In this document: one piece after another, positions 1-8,267 of the stretch
How the letters are laid out: every line of letters begins with the position of its first letter
Position numbering within the stretch: the first letter of the stretch is position 1
Notes under the pieces: generated by a model
Told to the model about the DNA's origin: nothing
What the model saw: only the letters and a program-made list of their open reading frames with translations
The model's database searches: none
Program-made: the position numbers and the translations under genes
Source: CBDCME01 sp965218865
GTDB lineage: Bacteria > Pseudomonadota > Alphaproteobacteria > JAAXGF01
Assembly (NCBI GenBank): GCA_965218865.1
Contig: CBDCME010000027.1
Location: 81,783-145,782, forward strand
DNA length: 64,000 bases
Direction of reading: 5' to 3'

Positions 1-653
1 TTGAAATGTTCCCGAGGGCTGATCCCGGCACCCCGGGCCCAGATCACCAGCTCGCGGAAGGCGGAAACGGCGACGTCGGTGCCGCGGCTGTGTGCGATCA
101 GATGAATGTTCTCGATCTCGGGTTGTTCGGACAACCACCTGATAACCTGCTTCAGGTGGAAGACCGTAAACTCACTGGACTCGCGGTCGTACGTGTAGCC
201 GAATATGCCGGGGTGGCCCGCCGGCCAGGTGTAGACGATTGGCAGTCCCTCGCGGCCAAAAAAATGCCATAGTTCGGCCAGTGCGAAGGCGGCATCCTCG
301 AAGGTGTTGTGGTAGCCGTGCACGTAGATGTGGACGTCCTTGCGGGGTGTCAGTGCCAGCCGCCGCCTGATTTCGGCCCTCAAGCGGGCAATGCTGGCGT
401 CGCGTGCCGCGGCGGCCTCTGATCCCTCCACAACCTGGCCGTCAATCACCTGATAGGGCATCGGTGTCGGCGGCAGACGGGCAAACTCGTCGATCGAGAC
501 CAGGCGCAGATCGAAATCACCGAGCCGGGTGTGGGTCAGGCTCGCCTCGACCAAGTTTTCCCAGGTCGATTTCTCGCCAAGGTCAACGACCGTCGTCCCA
601 ACGGCCAGCGAATTCGATCGATTGTAGCCATAGCGGAGGTTGCCAGCCTCATC

Positions 654-2733
654 CAGGGCTAGTTTTTTGTCCGCCCAGTGATCAGGGTGAGGTGATCGCG
701 GCGCTGGCCATTTCATTCTCGGTGTGGCAGTGTGCCGGTCATGGCGACGCTGCCGGTCTCGGATTCGTCCATTGATTTGCGCGCGGTCACGGTGCGTCCG
801 ACCTGGGGCGCGCAGGAGCACCGGCGCTGGGACCGGTTGGTGGAGCAGCACCACTACCTGGCGTTCCACGGCGTCATCGGCAAGGGCCTGCGCCATGTCG
901 CGGTGCATGGCGAGACCTGGCTCGCACTGATCGGCTGGCAGCCCGGCGCGTTCAAGCTGGGCGCGCGTGATCGCTGGATCGGGTGGTCGGCCGAGCAGCA
1001 GTTCCGGCGTCTGCATCTGATCGCCAACAACTCGCGCTTCGTCATTCTGACGCCTGGCCGAGTGCCGAACCTGGCCTCCCGTGTGCTGGGGCTGAGCCTG
1101 CGGCGGCTGTCTGAGGACATCCAGGCGGTGCACGGATATCCGGCTCTTCTGGCGGAGACGTTCGTGGACGTCTCGCGATTTGCCGGCACCTGCTACCGCG
1201 CGTCGAACTGGCGCTCTCTGGGGCTGACGCGGGGCTTTGCCCGTGAGCCCGGAGGGGCAGCGCGCTGGCGCCACCACGGTCAGCCCAAGGAGGTCTTCGT
1301 GTTCGGACTGACAGACGGCGCCCCCGAGGCGCTGAGCCGTACCGGGATGCCGGCACACTGGAACGCCGAGCAGCACACCGAGCCGATGGCCGCGCCCCGG
1401 CTGCGCAGCCTGTTCGAGTGTCTGGGTGAGGTGCCCGAGTACCGCCATGCCCGGGGCAAGCGCTATGCGCTCAACACCATTCTGGTGATCGCCGTCGCCG
1501 CCCGGCTTGCCGGATACCGGGGGGTGAACGCGTTCGCCCAGTTCGCCGCCCTGCTCTCCCAGGAGCAGCTCGAGGCGGTGGGTGCGTTCTGGATCCCTTC
1601 CAAACAGCGCTACACCCCGCCCGCGATCACCACCTTCCACAAGACCCTCACCGCCCTGCCGCCAGAGACCCTGGACAACGCGATTAGCCAGTGGACCGGC
1701 CAGCATGGCAGCGCGCACGCGCCGGTCGCCATGGACGGAAAGGATCTGCGCGGCGCCTCGAAGCAGACCGAAGACGGGCGCAGGATGATGGTGGCGGCGG
1801 TCGAGCACGACACCGGCGTGGTCCTCGGGCAGGTCGAGGTCGACCGCAAGAGCAACGAAATCCCGGCCGTGCGCGAACTCTCCAGCGGCCTCGACCTCAC
1901 AGGCCGGATCGTCACCATGGACGCGATGCACGCTCAGCACGAGACCGCGCGCTGCCTGCTCGGGCGTCGCGCCGACTACGTGATGAGCGCGGTCAAGGAC
2001 AACCAGGAGATGATCTTCGAAGACCTCAAGGCGATCGACTTCAGCGATGCGCTCTGGCACGAAACCGTCGACAAGGGCCATGGCCGCATCGAGCGCCGAC
2101 GCTGCGCCGTCGTCGACCTCTCCGCTGCCGAGTGGGACGGCTACGCCAACCTCCACGGGCGACGCCAGGCCATGCGCATCGAGCGCGAACGCGAGATCCT
2201 CAAGACCGGCAAGCGCAGCATCGAGGTGACCTGGAGCCTCACCTCGCTCGGCGCAGAGCGCGCCGGACCCGAGGAGTTGCTCGAACTGGTGCGCAACCAC
2301 TGGCATATCGAGAACCGCCTGCACTACGTGCGCGACTTCACCTACGACGAAGACCGATGCCGGGCCTACGTGCGTCACCTGCCCAGAAATCTCGCCTGCT
2401 TGACCAACGCGGCCATCGCCATCGTGCGCTGCGACGGACGCTTCCGTTATCTGCCCGAGGCCAACCGGCACTATGCCGCCCGGGCGCAGGAGGCCCTCGA
2501 CGCGATCATGACCGCGCCCATCGCCTGAGACAGCACGCCTCTCCCCCGGACCGGGACGTGCCGCCGAGCGGCGCGGGCGGACCGGTGTGCCTGTCGAATC
2601 CGAAAACGCCGTCCGGTGGCTTCGAGCAGTCCCCATGACGTCGTCGAGGCAAGCTCGGGGCTCCCCGAACCCCGTGCACCGAGCACGATCCCACTCATCC
2701 CGAACCCTCAACCGCGACTAAAAATTGTTCCTG
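654..2733 (+). mobile_element. ISAs1-family insertion sequence, copy 1 (2080 bp)
   Basis: Ends were fixed by comparison with the second copy at 47262-49341. Left end CAGGGCTAGTTTTTTG and right end ...AATTGTTCCTG are short imperfect inverted repeats beginning CAGG. A perfect 10-bp target duplication flanks it, in the range typical of ISAs1 (8-10 bp). The two copies are nearly identical; the visible differences are one base near the left tip and one missense change in the transposase. It splits a hydrolase gene. Confidence 0.95.
732..2528 (+). CDS. ISAs1 transposase with N-terminal DruA-like (DUF4338) domain
   Basis: 598 residues from the GTG at 732 (an ATG two codons later is also possible). 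Residues about 15-200 match the DUF4338/DruA pattern: HYLAFHGVIG, RDRWIGWSAEQQFRRLHLIANNSRF, NLASRVLGLSLRRL, LLAETFVDVSRFAGTCYRASNW. Residues about 220-598 are the ISAs1 DDE transposase, with DDE-associated segment SLFECLGEVPEYRHARGKRY, then MDGKDLRG, VTMDAMHAQ and the HWHIENRLHYVRDF region carrying the last acidic residue. It catalyses movement of the element. DruA is known from Druantia anti-phage loci; its role here is unknown. Confidence 0.93.
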   Translation: MPVMATLPVSDSSIDLRAVTVRPTWGAQEHRRWDRLVEQHHYLAFHGVIGKGLRHVAVHGETWLALIGWQPGAFKLGARDRWIGWSAEQQFRRLHLIANNSRFVILTPGRVPNLASRVLGLSLRRLSEDIQAVHGYPALLAETFVDVSRFAGTCYRASNWRSLGLTRGFAREPGGAARWRHHGQPKEVFVFGLTDGAPEALSRTGMPAHWNAEQHTEPMAAPRLRSLFECLGEVPEYRHARGKRYALNTILVIAVAARLAGYRGVNAFAQFAALLSQEQLEAVGAFWIPSKQRYTPPAITTFHKTLTALPPETLDNAISQWTGQHGSAHAPVAMDGKDLRGASKQTEDGRRMMVAAVEHDTGVVLGQVEVDRKSNEIPAVRELSSGLDLTGRIVTMDAMHAQHETARCLLGRRADYVMSAVKDNQEMIFEDLKAIDFSDALWHETVDKGHGRIERRRCAVVDLSAAEWDGYANLHGRRQAMRIEREREILKTGKRSIEVTWSLTSLGAERAGPEELLELVRNHWHIENRLHYVRDFTYDEDRCRAYVRHLPRNLACLTNAAIAIVRCDGRFRYLPEANRHYAARAQEALDAIMTAPIA

Positions 2734-2938
2734 CAGCCTCATCGGTCTCCGGCGCCCGGTCGGTCACGTAGATGAGCTCGACGAGCGTGCTGGCAAATTC
2801 TTGCGGCAACGCCTCGAACAACGTCGCCTTTTTGTCGGTGTAGAGGTTCGGCGTCGGCATCAACTTCCGGCTCTCGGCGCAACCTGCGGTCAGAACAATG
2901 CCAGCCAAAAAGATGCTACGAATTCGAGTACAAATCAT

Positions 2939-3212
2939 CGAGCCGACTCGATCTAGTGCATCGACCCAAACGGAGGCGACAGCCGAAGTTTGGAAAGTTG
3001 ATGCATCGACAATGGCCTGGTGCACGGGAGCGTGAACGAAGTGAATGCGCCGGTGCACTAGGTCGGGGAGATAAACATAATGATTGGCATGGTCGGTCGC
3101 TTCGTGTCAATCCCCGCAATCCTTCATTGGCGAGGGGGCCGCCAGTCTCCCGTAAATGACCGAGCCTGTTCGCTAACTTGGGGGATCATGGACGGCAAGA
3201 ACTCTTGCAGGC
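2939..3212. other. Intergenic region without recognised gene
   Basis: About 270 bases upstream of the hydrolase start codon. Short open frames exist but none has a ribosome site or recognisable motif. It should hold the hydrolase promoter on the minus strand; I could not pick one out. Confidence 0.4.
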
Positions 3213-3228
3213 CCGGCACCGCCTCAAG

Positions 3229-4743
3229 CTACCCTGGGCGCCGGTTTCGCCGGGTTAGGGTTTTCCATCCTGGCCGCGTTTGACGTCGGCGAGAAATCGC
3301 GAGCATCCAGGCTTGGAAGGAGCCGAGGTCGTCGGGGGACATGTCCCTTGGATAAGTGACACTGGCCGTTTTCCCGTTCATGTTCAGCTTGGCGGTGACC
3401 TGCTCGTCGGTCCTCGAAAAATACGCGCGCCTCCGTGGGGACTTCTCGTTGGCCCGGATTTCGTTGATCTTCTTGTCTATATGCCGCTTCAAGATACTCA
3501 TGGAAATCCTCGCACGGATCGGTTCCCTGAAGCGGTTACGCCCGTTCTGCCATTGCCGCCAAAGATAAGATCGTAATCTTCGGCGAATCCACGCTTCCAG
3601 GTTGGTGAGCACACGCGGGGTCTGGCAGAAGCCGAAGTAACCGCGCCATCCAATCAGGTATGGCTTCAGCTCTTCGATCACCCGCGGCAGAAATTTTCCA
3701 CGTGTTCGGTAAGTGAGTTCCCGGATTCGCGTCTTGAATTTCTTGAGGGCTGGTGGCGCAATGCGCCTCTCGCTCCCATCATTCGAGATGCTGAAGCCAA
3801 GAAACTTCCGCTCCTCCGGTCGTGCCACCGCGCTCTTCGCTTCGTTGACCTTCAGCCGCAGCTTCTTGGTCAGGAACCGGCTCACCGAAGCCATCACCCG
3901 TTCACCGGCGCGGTGGCTGCGAACATAGATGTTACAGTCGTCCGCGTAACGGCAGAAGCGGTGGCCCCTCCTCTCCAGTTCCTTGTCGAGGTCGTCGAGC
4001 ACGAGGTTGCTCAAGAGGGGCGAAAGCGGGCTACCTTGCGGTGTCCCCTCTTCCACCGGACGGACCAACCCGTCTTCCATCACCCCAGCATTGAGAAACA
4101 CCCGGATGAGCTTGAGCACCCGTTTATCGGATATCCGTGCGGCGACGCGCGCCATCAGTCTGTCGTGATTGACCCGATCGAAAAACTTTTCGAGATCGAG
4201 GTCAACAACAATGCTGTAACCCTCCGCAACATAGCGTTGCGCCTGGGCCACCGCCTGGTGAGCGGAGCGTCCCGGTCGGAAGCAGTAACTGTACTCGGAA
4301 AACGTCCGACCCCAGCGCACTTGGAGAACCTGCAGCAAGGCTTGCTGGATCAGTCTGTCGACGACGCAAGGCACGCCGAGTTTTCTGACCCCGCCGTCCG
4401 GTTTGGGGATTTCAACCCGTTTAACCGACTGCGGCTGGTAGGTCCCTTCGAGCAATTGAGACCGAATGACTGGCCAATGCTCACGCAGGTAGTCCCTGGC
4501 GTCTTCGATGGTCATCCCATCCACGCCGGGACCGCCCTTGTTCCTTTTAACGCGTTGCCACGCTGTTTCGAGATTCTCTCGTGCGTACACCTCCTCCATT
4601 GATTGTCTTGTTGAAGCCGGGTTTTCGGGTTCCGTCGCCGCCACAAGTGGTTCGGCCCCTCGGTCCCCGGTGGTTGGGGCTTCACCCCGCTCCCTCGGTT
4701 CCAGGGCCAGTGAGTACTGGGTCTTCTGCCGCTTTCCACTCAT
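3229..4743 (-). CDS. ltrA: Group II intron reverse transcriptase/maturase, C-terminus replaced
   Basis: Open frame of 504 residues starting MSGKRQKTQ. Reverse transcriptase blocks are clear: NKGGPGVDGM, YQPQSVKRVEIPKPDGG, YCFRPGRSAHQA, VDLDLEKFFDRVNHD, GTPQGSPLSPLLSNLVLDDLD, the catalytic RYADDCNIYV (YADD), then KFLGFSI and the maturase region PYLIGWRGYFGFCQTP. At about RQWQNGRNRFRE the family pattern stops and the frame continues into a duplicated 81-residue gene (from 3501 down). The usual last 40 or so residues and intron domains V and VI are therefore missing. The enzyme core may fold, but the intron should not splice or retrohome by itself. Confidence 0.85.
   Translation of the reverse strand: MSGKRQKTQYSLALEPRERGEAPTTGDRGAEPLVAATEPENPASTRQSMEEVYARENLETAWQRVKRNKGGPGVDGMTIEDARDYLREHWPVIRSQLLEGTYQPQSVKRVEIPKPDGGVRKLGVPCVVDRLIQQALLQVLQVRWGRTFSEYSYCFRPGRSAHQAVAQAQRYVAEGYSIVVDLDLEKFFDRVNHDRLMARVAARISDKRVLKLIRVFLNAGVMEDGLVRPVEEGTPQGSPLSPLLSNLVLDDLDKELERRGHRFCRYADDCNIYVRSHRAGERVMASVSRFLTKKLRLKVNEAKSAVARPEERKFLGFSISNDGSERRIAPPALKKFKTRIRELTYRTRGKFLPRVIEELKPYLIGWRGYFGFCQTPRVLTNLEAWIRRRLRSYLWRQWQNGRNRFREPIRARISMSILKRHIDKKINEIRANEKSPRRRAYFSRTDEQVTAKLNMNGKTASVTYPRDMSPDDLGSFQAWMLAISRRRQTRPGWKTLTRRNRRPG
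3255..3501 (-). pseudogene. Frameshifted copy of the 81-residue gene at 6891-7136
   Basis: From the ATG at 3501 the product reads MSILKRHIDKKINEIRANEK, close to the intact copy at 6891-7136. Near 3290 the sequence has one extra base (gagaaatcg against gagaatgg), which shifts the last dozen codons. Similarity between the two loci runs from about 3213 to 3515, including a hairpin-bearing segment downstream and about 15 bases upstream of the start. In this copy the group II intron reverse transcriptase frame runs straight into it, giving a chimeric open frame. Confidence 0.8.
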
Positions 4744-5265
4744 GAGTTGCCGGTCCTACTTCCCAATCCCAATCGTTCGGGCCTTCGGCCATCGTTTCCG
4801 GCTCGGCCTATCCGCTGCTCCGCCTTTCGGCCTTGGAGTGCCTCAATAGCCTTGCCGACAGCTTGGCCTACTATGCCCTCTGCTGACTCCTGCGCCGCGA
4901 TCAGGTCGCCTTGCGGCTTCCTCAGTCCCGAACCGGGACAGCGGCACAGGCCTCCCCAGGTAAGTCCGGTCGCCTTCCCCGCCGCCCTGCCGGATCTACA
5001 GCCTTGGCCCTTGATGGATCTGGACTTCGCGATTAGTCGCCCGCTCGTCCGACCAAGGATGCCTCTTATCCGGTTTCTGTTCGTCAGGTCGCGGTTTTGC
5101 TCCACACTTCCTTCAGACGCCGCCTCGCGGCAACGCCCTTGTGCTTCGCTAATCCTTCACCTCCATCAGGTTGGATAGAAGACTTTCACTCCCAAGCTTG
5201 TGGGCCTCAGTGTGCAGCGCATCGATGCTATCTGACCCGTAACGATCAGTCCCGAGTTGCAACAC
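4744..5265 (-). ncRNA. 5' ribozyme part of a group II intron (domains I to IV), truncated intron
   Basis: The minus strand upstream of the maturase start has the texture typical of group II intron RNA, for example CTGAGGCCCACAAGCTTG, CGCGACCTGACGAACAG and GACTAATCGCGAAG. The maturase start lies just beyond, as expected for an ORF in domain IV. The 5' splice site could not be fixed; no clean GTGCG was found, so the boundary near 5265 is approximate. No domain V is visible 3' of the maturase. Confidence 0.6.
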
Positions 5266-5364
5266 GGCCGCGCCCTCGACGGGCGCATCGGCCGCGACGC
5301 GCTCGAGACCTGGCTTCTTTGCTGGCGGCCGCTTTTTCGCCGCCTTGCCCTTTTTCGGGGGCAT
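5266..5364 (-). pseudogene. Third small basic gene, interrupted by the group II intron
   Basis: Starts at the ATG at 5364, which overlaps the stop of the preceding tiny gene (TAATG). The product begins MPPKKGKAAKKRPPAKKPG, strongly Lys/Pro/Ala-rich, followed by LERVAADAPVEGAA, and then runs into sequence attributed to the intron. The 3' exon cannot be found on the far side of the intron remnant. It forms a likely operon with the two tiny basic genes before it. Function unknown. Confidence 0.5.
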
Positions 5365-5477
5365 TACCGCCTCCTCCGCCTAGAAGCCTTCCGCTTCCGG
5401 GTGACTTTCCTCACGCCGCTCTTGGTCAGCCGGAACCCTTTCTTGATCCGACCGCTCTTGGTTCGATCTACTGCCAT
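5364..5477 (-). CDS. Tiny Arg/Lys-rich protein, 37 residues
   Basis: ATG at 5477, stop overlapping the next start as TAATG. The product MAVDRTKSGRIKKGFRLTKS continues with a run of basic residues and ends in five arginines. More than a third of residues are Lys or Arg, suggesting nucleic-acid or polyanion binding. It lies between two other tiny basic genes in the same direction. I do not recognise the family, and translation is unproven; the tight overlap with the next frame is the main support. Confidence 0.45.
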   Translation of the reverse strand: MAVDRTKSGRIKKGFRLTKSGVRKVTRKRKASRRRRR

Positions 5478-5507
5478 TTGATCGGGCACGATCGGGGGAC
5501 ACAATAC

Positions 5508-5615
5508 TTATCTCTTATGCCCACCGCTTCTGGGCACGCGGATTAACTTGTTTTCGGGTACAGCCTTGGCGGGGCCTGATTTGCGCTTCTTCAGCCGGCG
5601 GCCGGCGCCCACCAT
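5508..5615 (-). CDS. Tiny basic protein, 35 residues
   Basis: ATG at 5615, stop at 5508. The product begins MVGAGRRLKKRKSGPAKAV and ends SGGHKR. It is the first of three successive tiny basic frames on the minus strand, and IS630 copy 1 lies 15 bases upstream, so its native promoter has been displaced. Not recognised as a known family. Confidence 0.4.
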   Translation of the reverse strand: MVGAGRRLKKRKSGPAKAVPENKLIRVPRSGGHKR

Positions 5616-5629
5616 GAGCCGGAGGCTTA

Positions 5630-6798
5630 TACCAACCGCCCTTAACATTGACTTGTGCGAGCCCACGCTCTGAGGCCGATGGACATGATCTTCCAAGGTT
5701 GGTCGGTCAGGTTGTTCCAGGCTTGGCAAGAGGCCTCGACGATGGCTTCATAGGAGTCGCAGACACGATTGGAGAGCCAGTTCTGGCGGAGGTATTGCCC
5801 GACATTTTCGGCGGGATTGAGCTCCGGGGACTTGGGTGGCAAAGGCACGAGGGAGATGTTCTCCGGGATGCCGAGTTTGGCAGTGGTGTGCCATGCGGCT
5901 TGGTCGAGCAGCACGACGGCATGGGCGTTTGGGGCAACGGCCCGGCTGATTTCCTCGAGATGCAGGTCCATGGCTTCAGTATTGGCGCGCGGCATGACCA
6001 GCGCCGCGCCCTCACCGCGCTCGGGGCAGATGGCGCCGAAGAGATACGCCGAAGAGGTCCGTAGGTCCTTGACCTGGCGCGGGCGCGATCCCTTTGGGGC
6101 CCACTGGCGCACCAGGCTGTTCTTCTGGCCGACGCGCATTTCATCTTGAAACCAAACCTCGATGGGCGTGTCCGGTGGCTGTGCCGCTACGATTTTCGCC
6201 AAGTGTTCGGGAAAACTTTTTTTTAAATTCCTCCTGTGCCCGCGCATCCTGGCCGACGTGGCGCGGGCGCGCGGAAATATGCGAGAACCCGAGCGCGGCC
6301 AGCAGCTTGCCGACGCTCCGCTCGTGATAGTCCACGCCGAAGCGCGTTCGGATCAGTTGCTTGAGATCGATGCAGCGCCAGCGCACGACCCCATCCCGTT
6401 CGGGATCGGGACCGGCCTCGATAGCCCGCGAAAGCGCCGCCATTTGCGACGGCGTCAACCGACGCAACGCCCCGTTCGGCTTGCGGTCGATCAGACCGGC
6501 CGGACCTCCCGCGTTGAACCGGTGAACCCAGTCCCGCAACGTCTGCCGATCCATGCCGCCAATACCCGCCGCGCACGCTCGATCCATCCCATCGTAGATG
6601 GCCGCCATCGACAAAAGCCGTCGCGCCTGGTTCCCATCATCGCTCCGTGCCGCAAGAACACGGACTCTTTCAGCATCAAAGTCGTTTCGCAAAGGAATCG
6701 TTGGCATTGAACACACTCCCTTGTTGCCAACAACCTTGAATCACACAAAACCTAGCGTGTAAACCTTTGCGCGAGTCAAACTCTGGGGCGGTTGGTAT
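5630..6798 (-). mobile_element. IS630-family insertion sequence, copy 1 (1169 bp)
   Basis: Ends are TACCAACCGCCC and its inverted counterpart GGGCGGTTGGTA, inserted at TA as is usual for IS630. Four further copies in the window share these ends. The transposase frame (5642-6716) is split at a run of eight A on the coding strand (T8 at about 6217-6224), giving a 191-residue N-terminal frame and a downstream frame with the catalytic residues. Confidence 0.93.
5642..6716 (-). CDS. IS630 transposase, two frames joined across an A8 tract
   Basis: The upstream frame (to 6141) starts MPTIPLRNDFDAERVRVLA and carries an N-terminal helix-turn-helix region (IGGMDRQTLRDWVHRFNAGG). The downstream frame (from 6247) carries the DDE core: WFQDEMRVGQKNSLVRQW, VVLLDQAAWHT and PPKSPELNPAENV. 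The frames overlap at AAAAAAAAG; one base fewer gives the continuous 357-residue protein seen in copy 3. A functional product would need slippage or frameshifting at this tract. Confidence 0.85.
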
Positions 6799-6890
6799 TA
6801 GACGCCTCGGACGGGTACGCCAACACCATCTTGCTGGGAATTAACGCCCCGGCACCGCCTCAAGCTACCCTGGGCGCCGGCTTCGCCGGG

Positions 6891-7136
6891 TTAGGGTTTT
6901 CCATCCTGGTCGCGTTTGACGTCGGCGAGAATGGCGAGCATCCAGGCTTGGAAGGAGCCGAGGTCGTCGGCGGACATCTCCCTCGGATAAGTGACGCTGG
7001 CCGTTTTCCCGTTCATGTTGAGCTTGGCGGTGACCAGATCGTCGGTCCTCGAGAAATACGCGCGCCGCCGCGGTGCCTTCTCGTTGGCCCGGATTTCGTT
7101 GATCTTCTTGTCTATATGCCGATTCAAGATACTCAT
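6891..7136 (-). CDS. Conserved hypothetical protein, 81 residues (intact copy)
   Basis: ATG at 7136, TAA at 6891. The product runs MSILNRHIDKKINEIRANEK ... RRRAYFSRTDDLVTAKLNMN ... YPREMSADDLGSFQAWMLAI and ends DQDGKP. It is soluble and charged, with no signal peptide. A second, frameshifted copy sits at 3255-3501, which argues that the unit was once conserved and then duplicated with its flanks. A compact hairpin (CCGGCGAAGCCGG) follows the stop and may act as a weak terminator. Family not recognised. Confidence 0.7.
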   Translation of the reverse strand: MSILNRHIDKKINEIRANEKAPRRRAYFSRTDDLVTAKLNMNGKTASVTYPREMSADDLGSFQAWMLAILADVKRDQDGKP

Positions 7137-7239
7137 CGAATTCCTCGCACGGATCAATTCAGCGCCGCGATTATGCCACGGCGTCACCAAATTGGCTTGT
7201 CCGCGAGAACGATCGGTCGCGCGCCTTGCTCGTGTGCCG

Positions 7240-7410
7240 CGCAGGCCCTGCTGGGCAATCGTTCGTGTGCGCCGACCATGAAACGTCTCGCCTTTATCCT
7301 TGTCTAATTTTTGGCCGCCGCGAGTGGGGAGGAGGCCCTTCCCCGCTACGGCGATGAATTTGATTGCGGGGTCTGCTCGGTGATGGAGATCGACCGGCTG
7401 ACGGCCTGCG
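7240..7410 (+). pseudogene. Truncated duplicate of the start of the gene at 9651
   Basis: From about 7240 to 7427 the sequence closely repeats 9610-9798, including upstream sequence, the start codon and the segment encoding CGVCSVMEIDRLTA. In this copy MKRLAFILV is followed at once by a stop, and similarity ends abruptly after GACGGCCT. It is a partial duplication with no intact product. Confidence 0.8.
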
Positions 7411-7605
7411 ACCTGCCCCTCTGCCGCCATGACGGCGCTCGCCCCCGTCGTCGCATCCTGCTCGCCCGTGGGTGTCCGCCGCGAAAGACGTGGTGAGGGC
7501 GCCCTTCTTGCTGCCAACGACGGCAACTGGCGGGAGCCATCTGGGGAACGTCCGTTGAAACTACGGAGATAGAGTCCTAGGTGAGTAAGAGGGGAGGTAT
7601 CCAAG

Positions 7606-8151
7606 GTGATACCCAAAGCGAGGTCTTACGTCGGCTTGCTCGCGTCCGCGGCACTCTTGATTGTTTGCGGCGTCGAGGAGAGCGCGAACGCGGACGATGA
7701 CCCGACCCATCTCGGAATACGCGCCGGTTGGTGCATGAATCATATAATACGCTTACCGGTTGACGTTGAGGGCAATCGCTTGGACAGCAAGATCCGTGGC
7801 GTAACTGTCGAGGAAGAAGCTGCGCAGGCATTTGCACGCGGTCCTTTTGCGAACGAGGCGCCCGGACGCGAAGGAAGAGGCTGTTTGGAGGAAGTTGCGG
7901 CCGACGCGGTAGGACCCGCCGTTTATCACAGCCATCAGTCAGGTGACCATGCGATTTGTATTAAAAAACTGCGCTCACTTGCGAATCTCTCTGATTCCTA
8001 CTTCGCGTTTAAAGCGATGAACGACGCTGCGCGTCTGTGGCGCGTGCAAGAGATTCGCGCCAACAAAAATGACCTGAAAAAGCAGTATGGAAGTTTTCGA
8101 AAGTGGTGTTGGCCGAGTCCGCTACGCCAGGCCTCGAACGAACAGTCATGA
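7606..8151 (+). CDS. Hypothetical secreted protein, 181 residues
   Basis: GTG start at 7606 preceded by a purine-rich GAGGGGAGG. Residues 1-29 look like a signal peptide (hydrophobic VGLLASAALLIVCGV, then ANAD). The mature part has about six cysteines and no motif that I recognise. The last 20 or so residues (FRKWCWPSPLRQASNEQS) look unlike the rest and may reflect a shifted C-terminus. It stands alone between a truncated duplicate and a convergent membrane-protein gene. Confidence 0.5.
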   Translation: MIPKARSYVGLLASAALLIVCGVEESANADDDPTHLGIRAGWCMNHIIRLPVDVEGNRLDSKIRGVTVEEEAAQAFARGPFANEAPGREGRGCLEEVAADAVGPAVYHSHQSGDHAICIKKLRSLANLSDSYFAFKAMNDAARLWRVQEIRANKNDLKKQYGSFRKWCWPSPLRQASNEQS

Positions 8152-8267
8152 TTGTGGTGGGCTCCGTCGAACGCCGCTCGGGAGCGTTTTACGACGAAAG
8201 ACCGCGGTGTGGCTTCGTCTCGGTCGGGCCAGGTGCGTTATAACCAATCTAGGGAGGGCCGCGAGCG

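Larger units (their letters stand above)
1..2938 (-). pseudogene. Alpha/beta hydrolase (DUF900-like) lipoprotein, split by ISAs1
   Basis: The gene starts at the ATG at 2938 and runs leftward off the window edge. The N-terminus has a short signal ending in a lipobox (LTAGC), then a segment PTPNLYTDKK and ELIYVTDRAPETDEA. ISAs1 interrupts at 2733/654. The frame resumes to the left with GNLRYGYNRSNSLAVGT, then VHGYHNTFEDAAFALAE and the nucleophile elbow HLIAHSRGTDVAV, as in DUF900-type hydrolases. A 10-bp duplication (cagcctcatc) lies at 644-653 and 2734-2743; removing the element and one duplication restores the frame exactly (DEA-GNLRYG). It would have been an outer-membrane or periplasmic esterase-like protein of unknown substrate. 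Domain recognition is by motif only; the C-terminus is outside the window. Confidence 0.85.
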
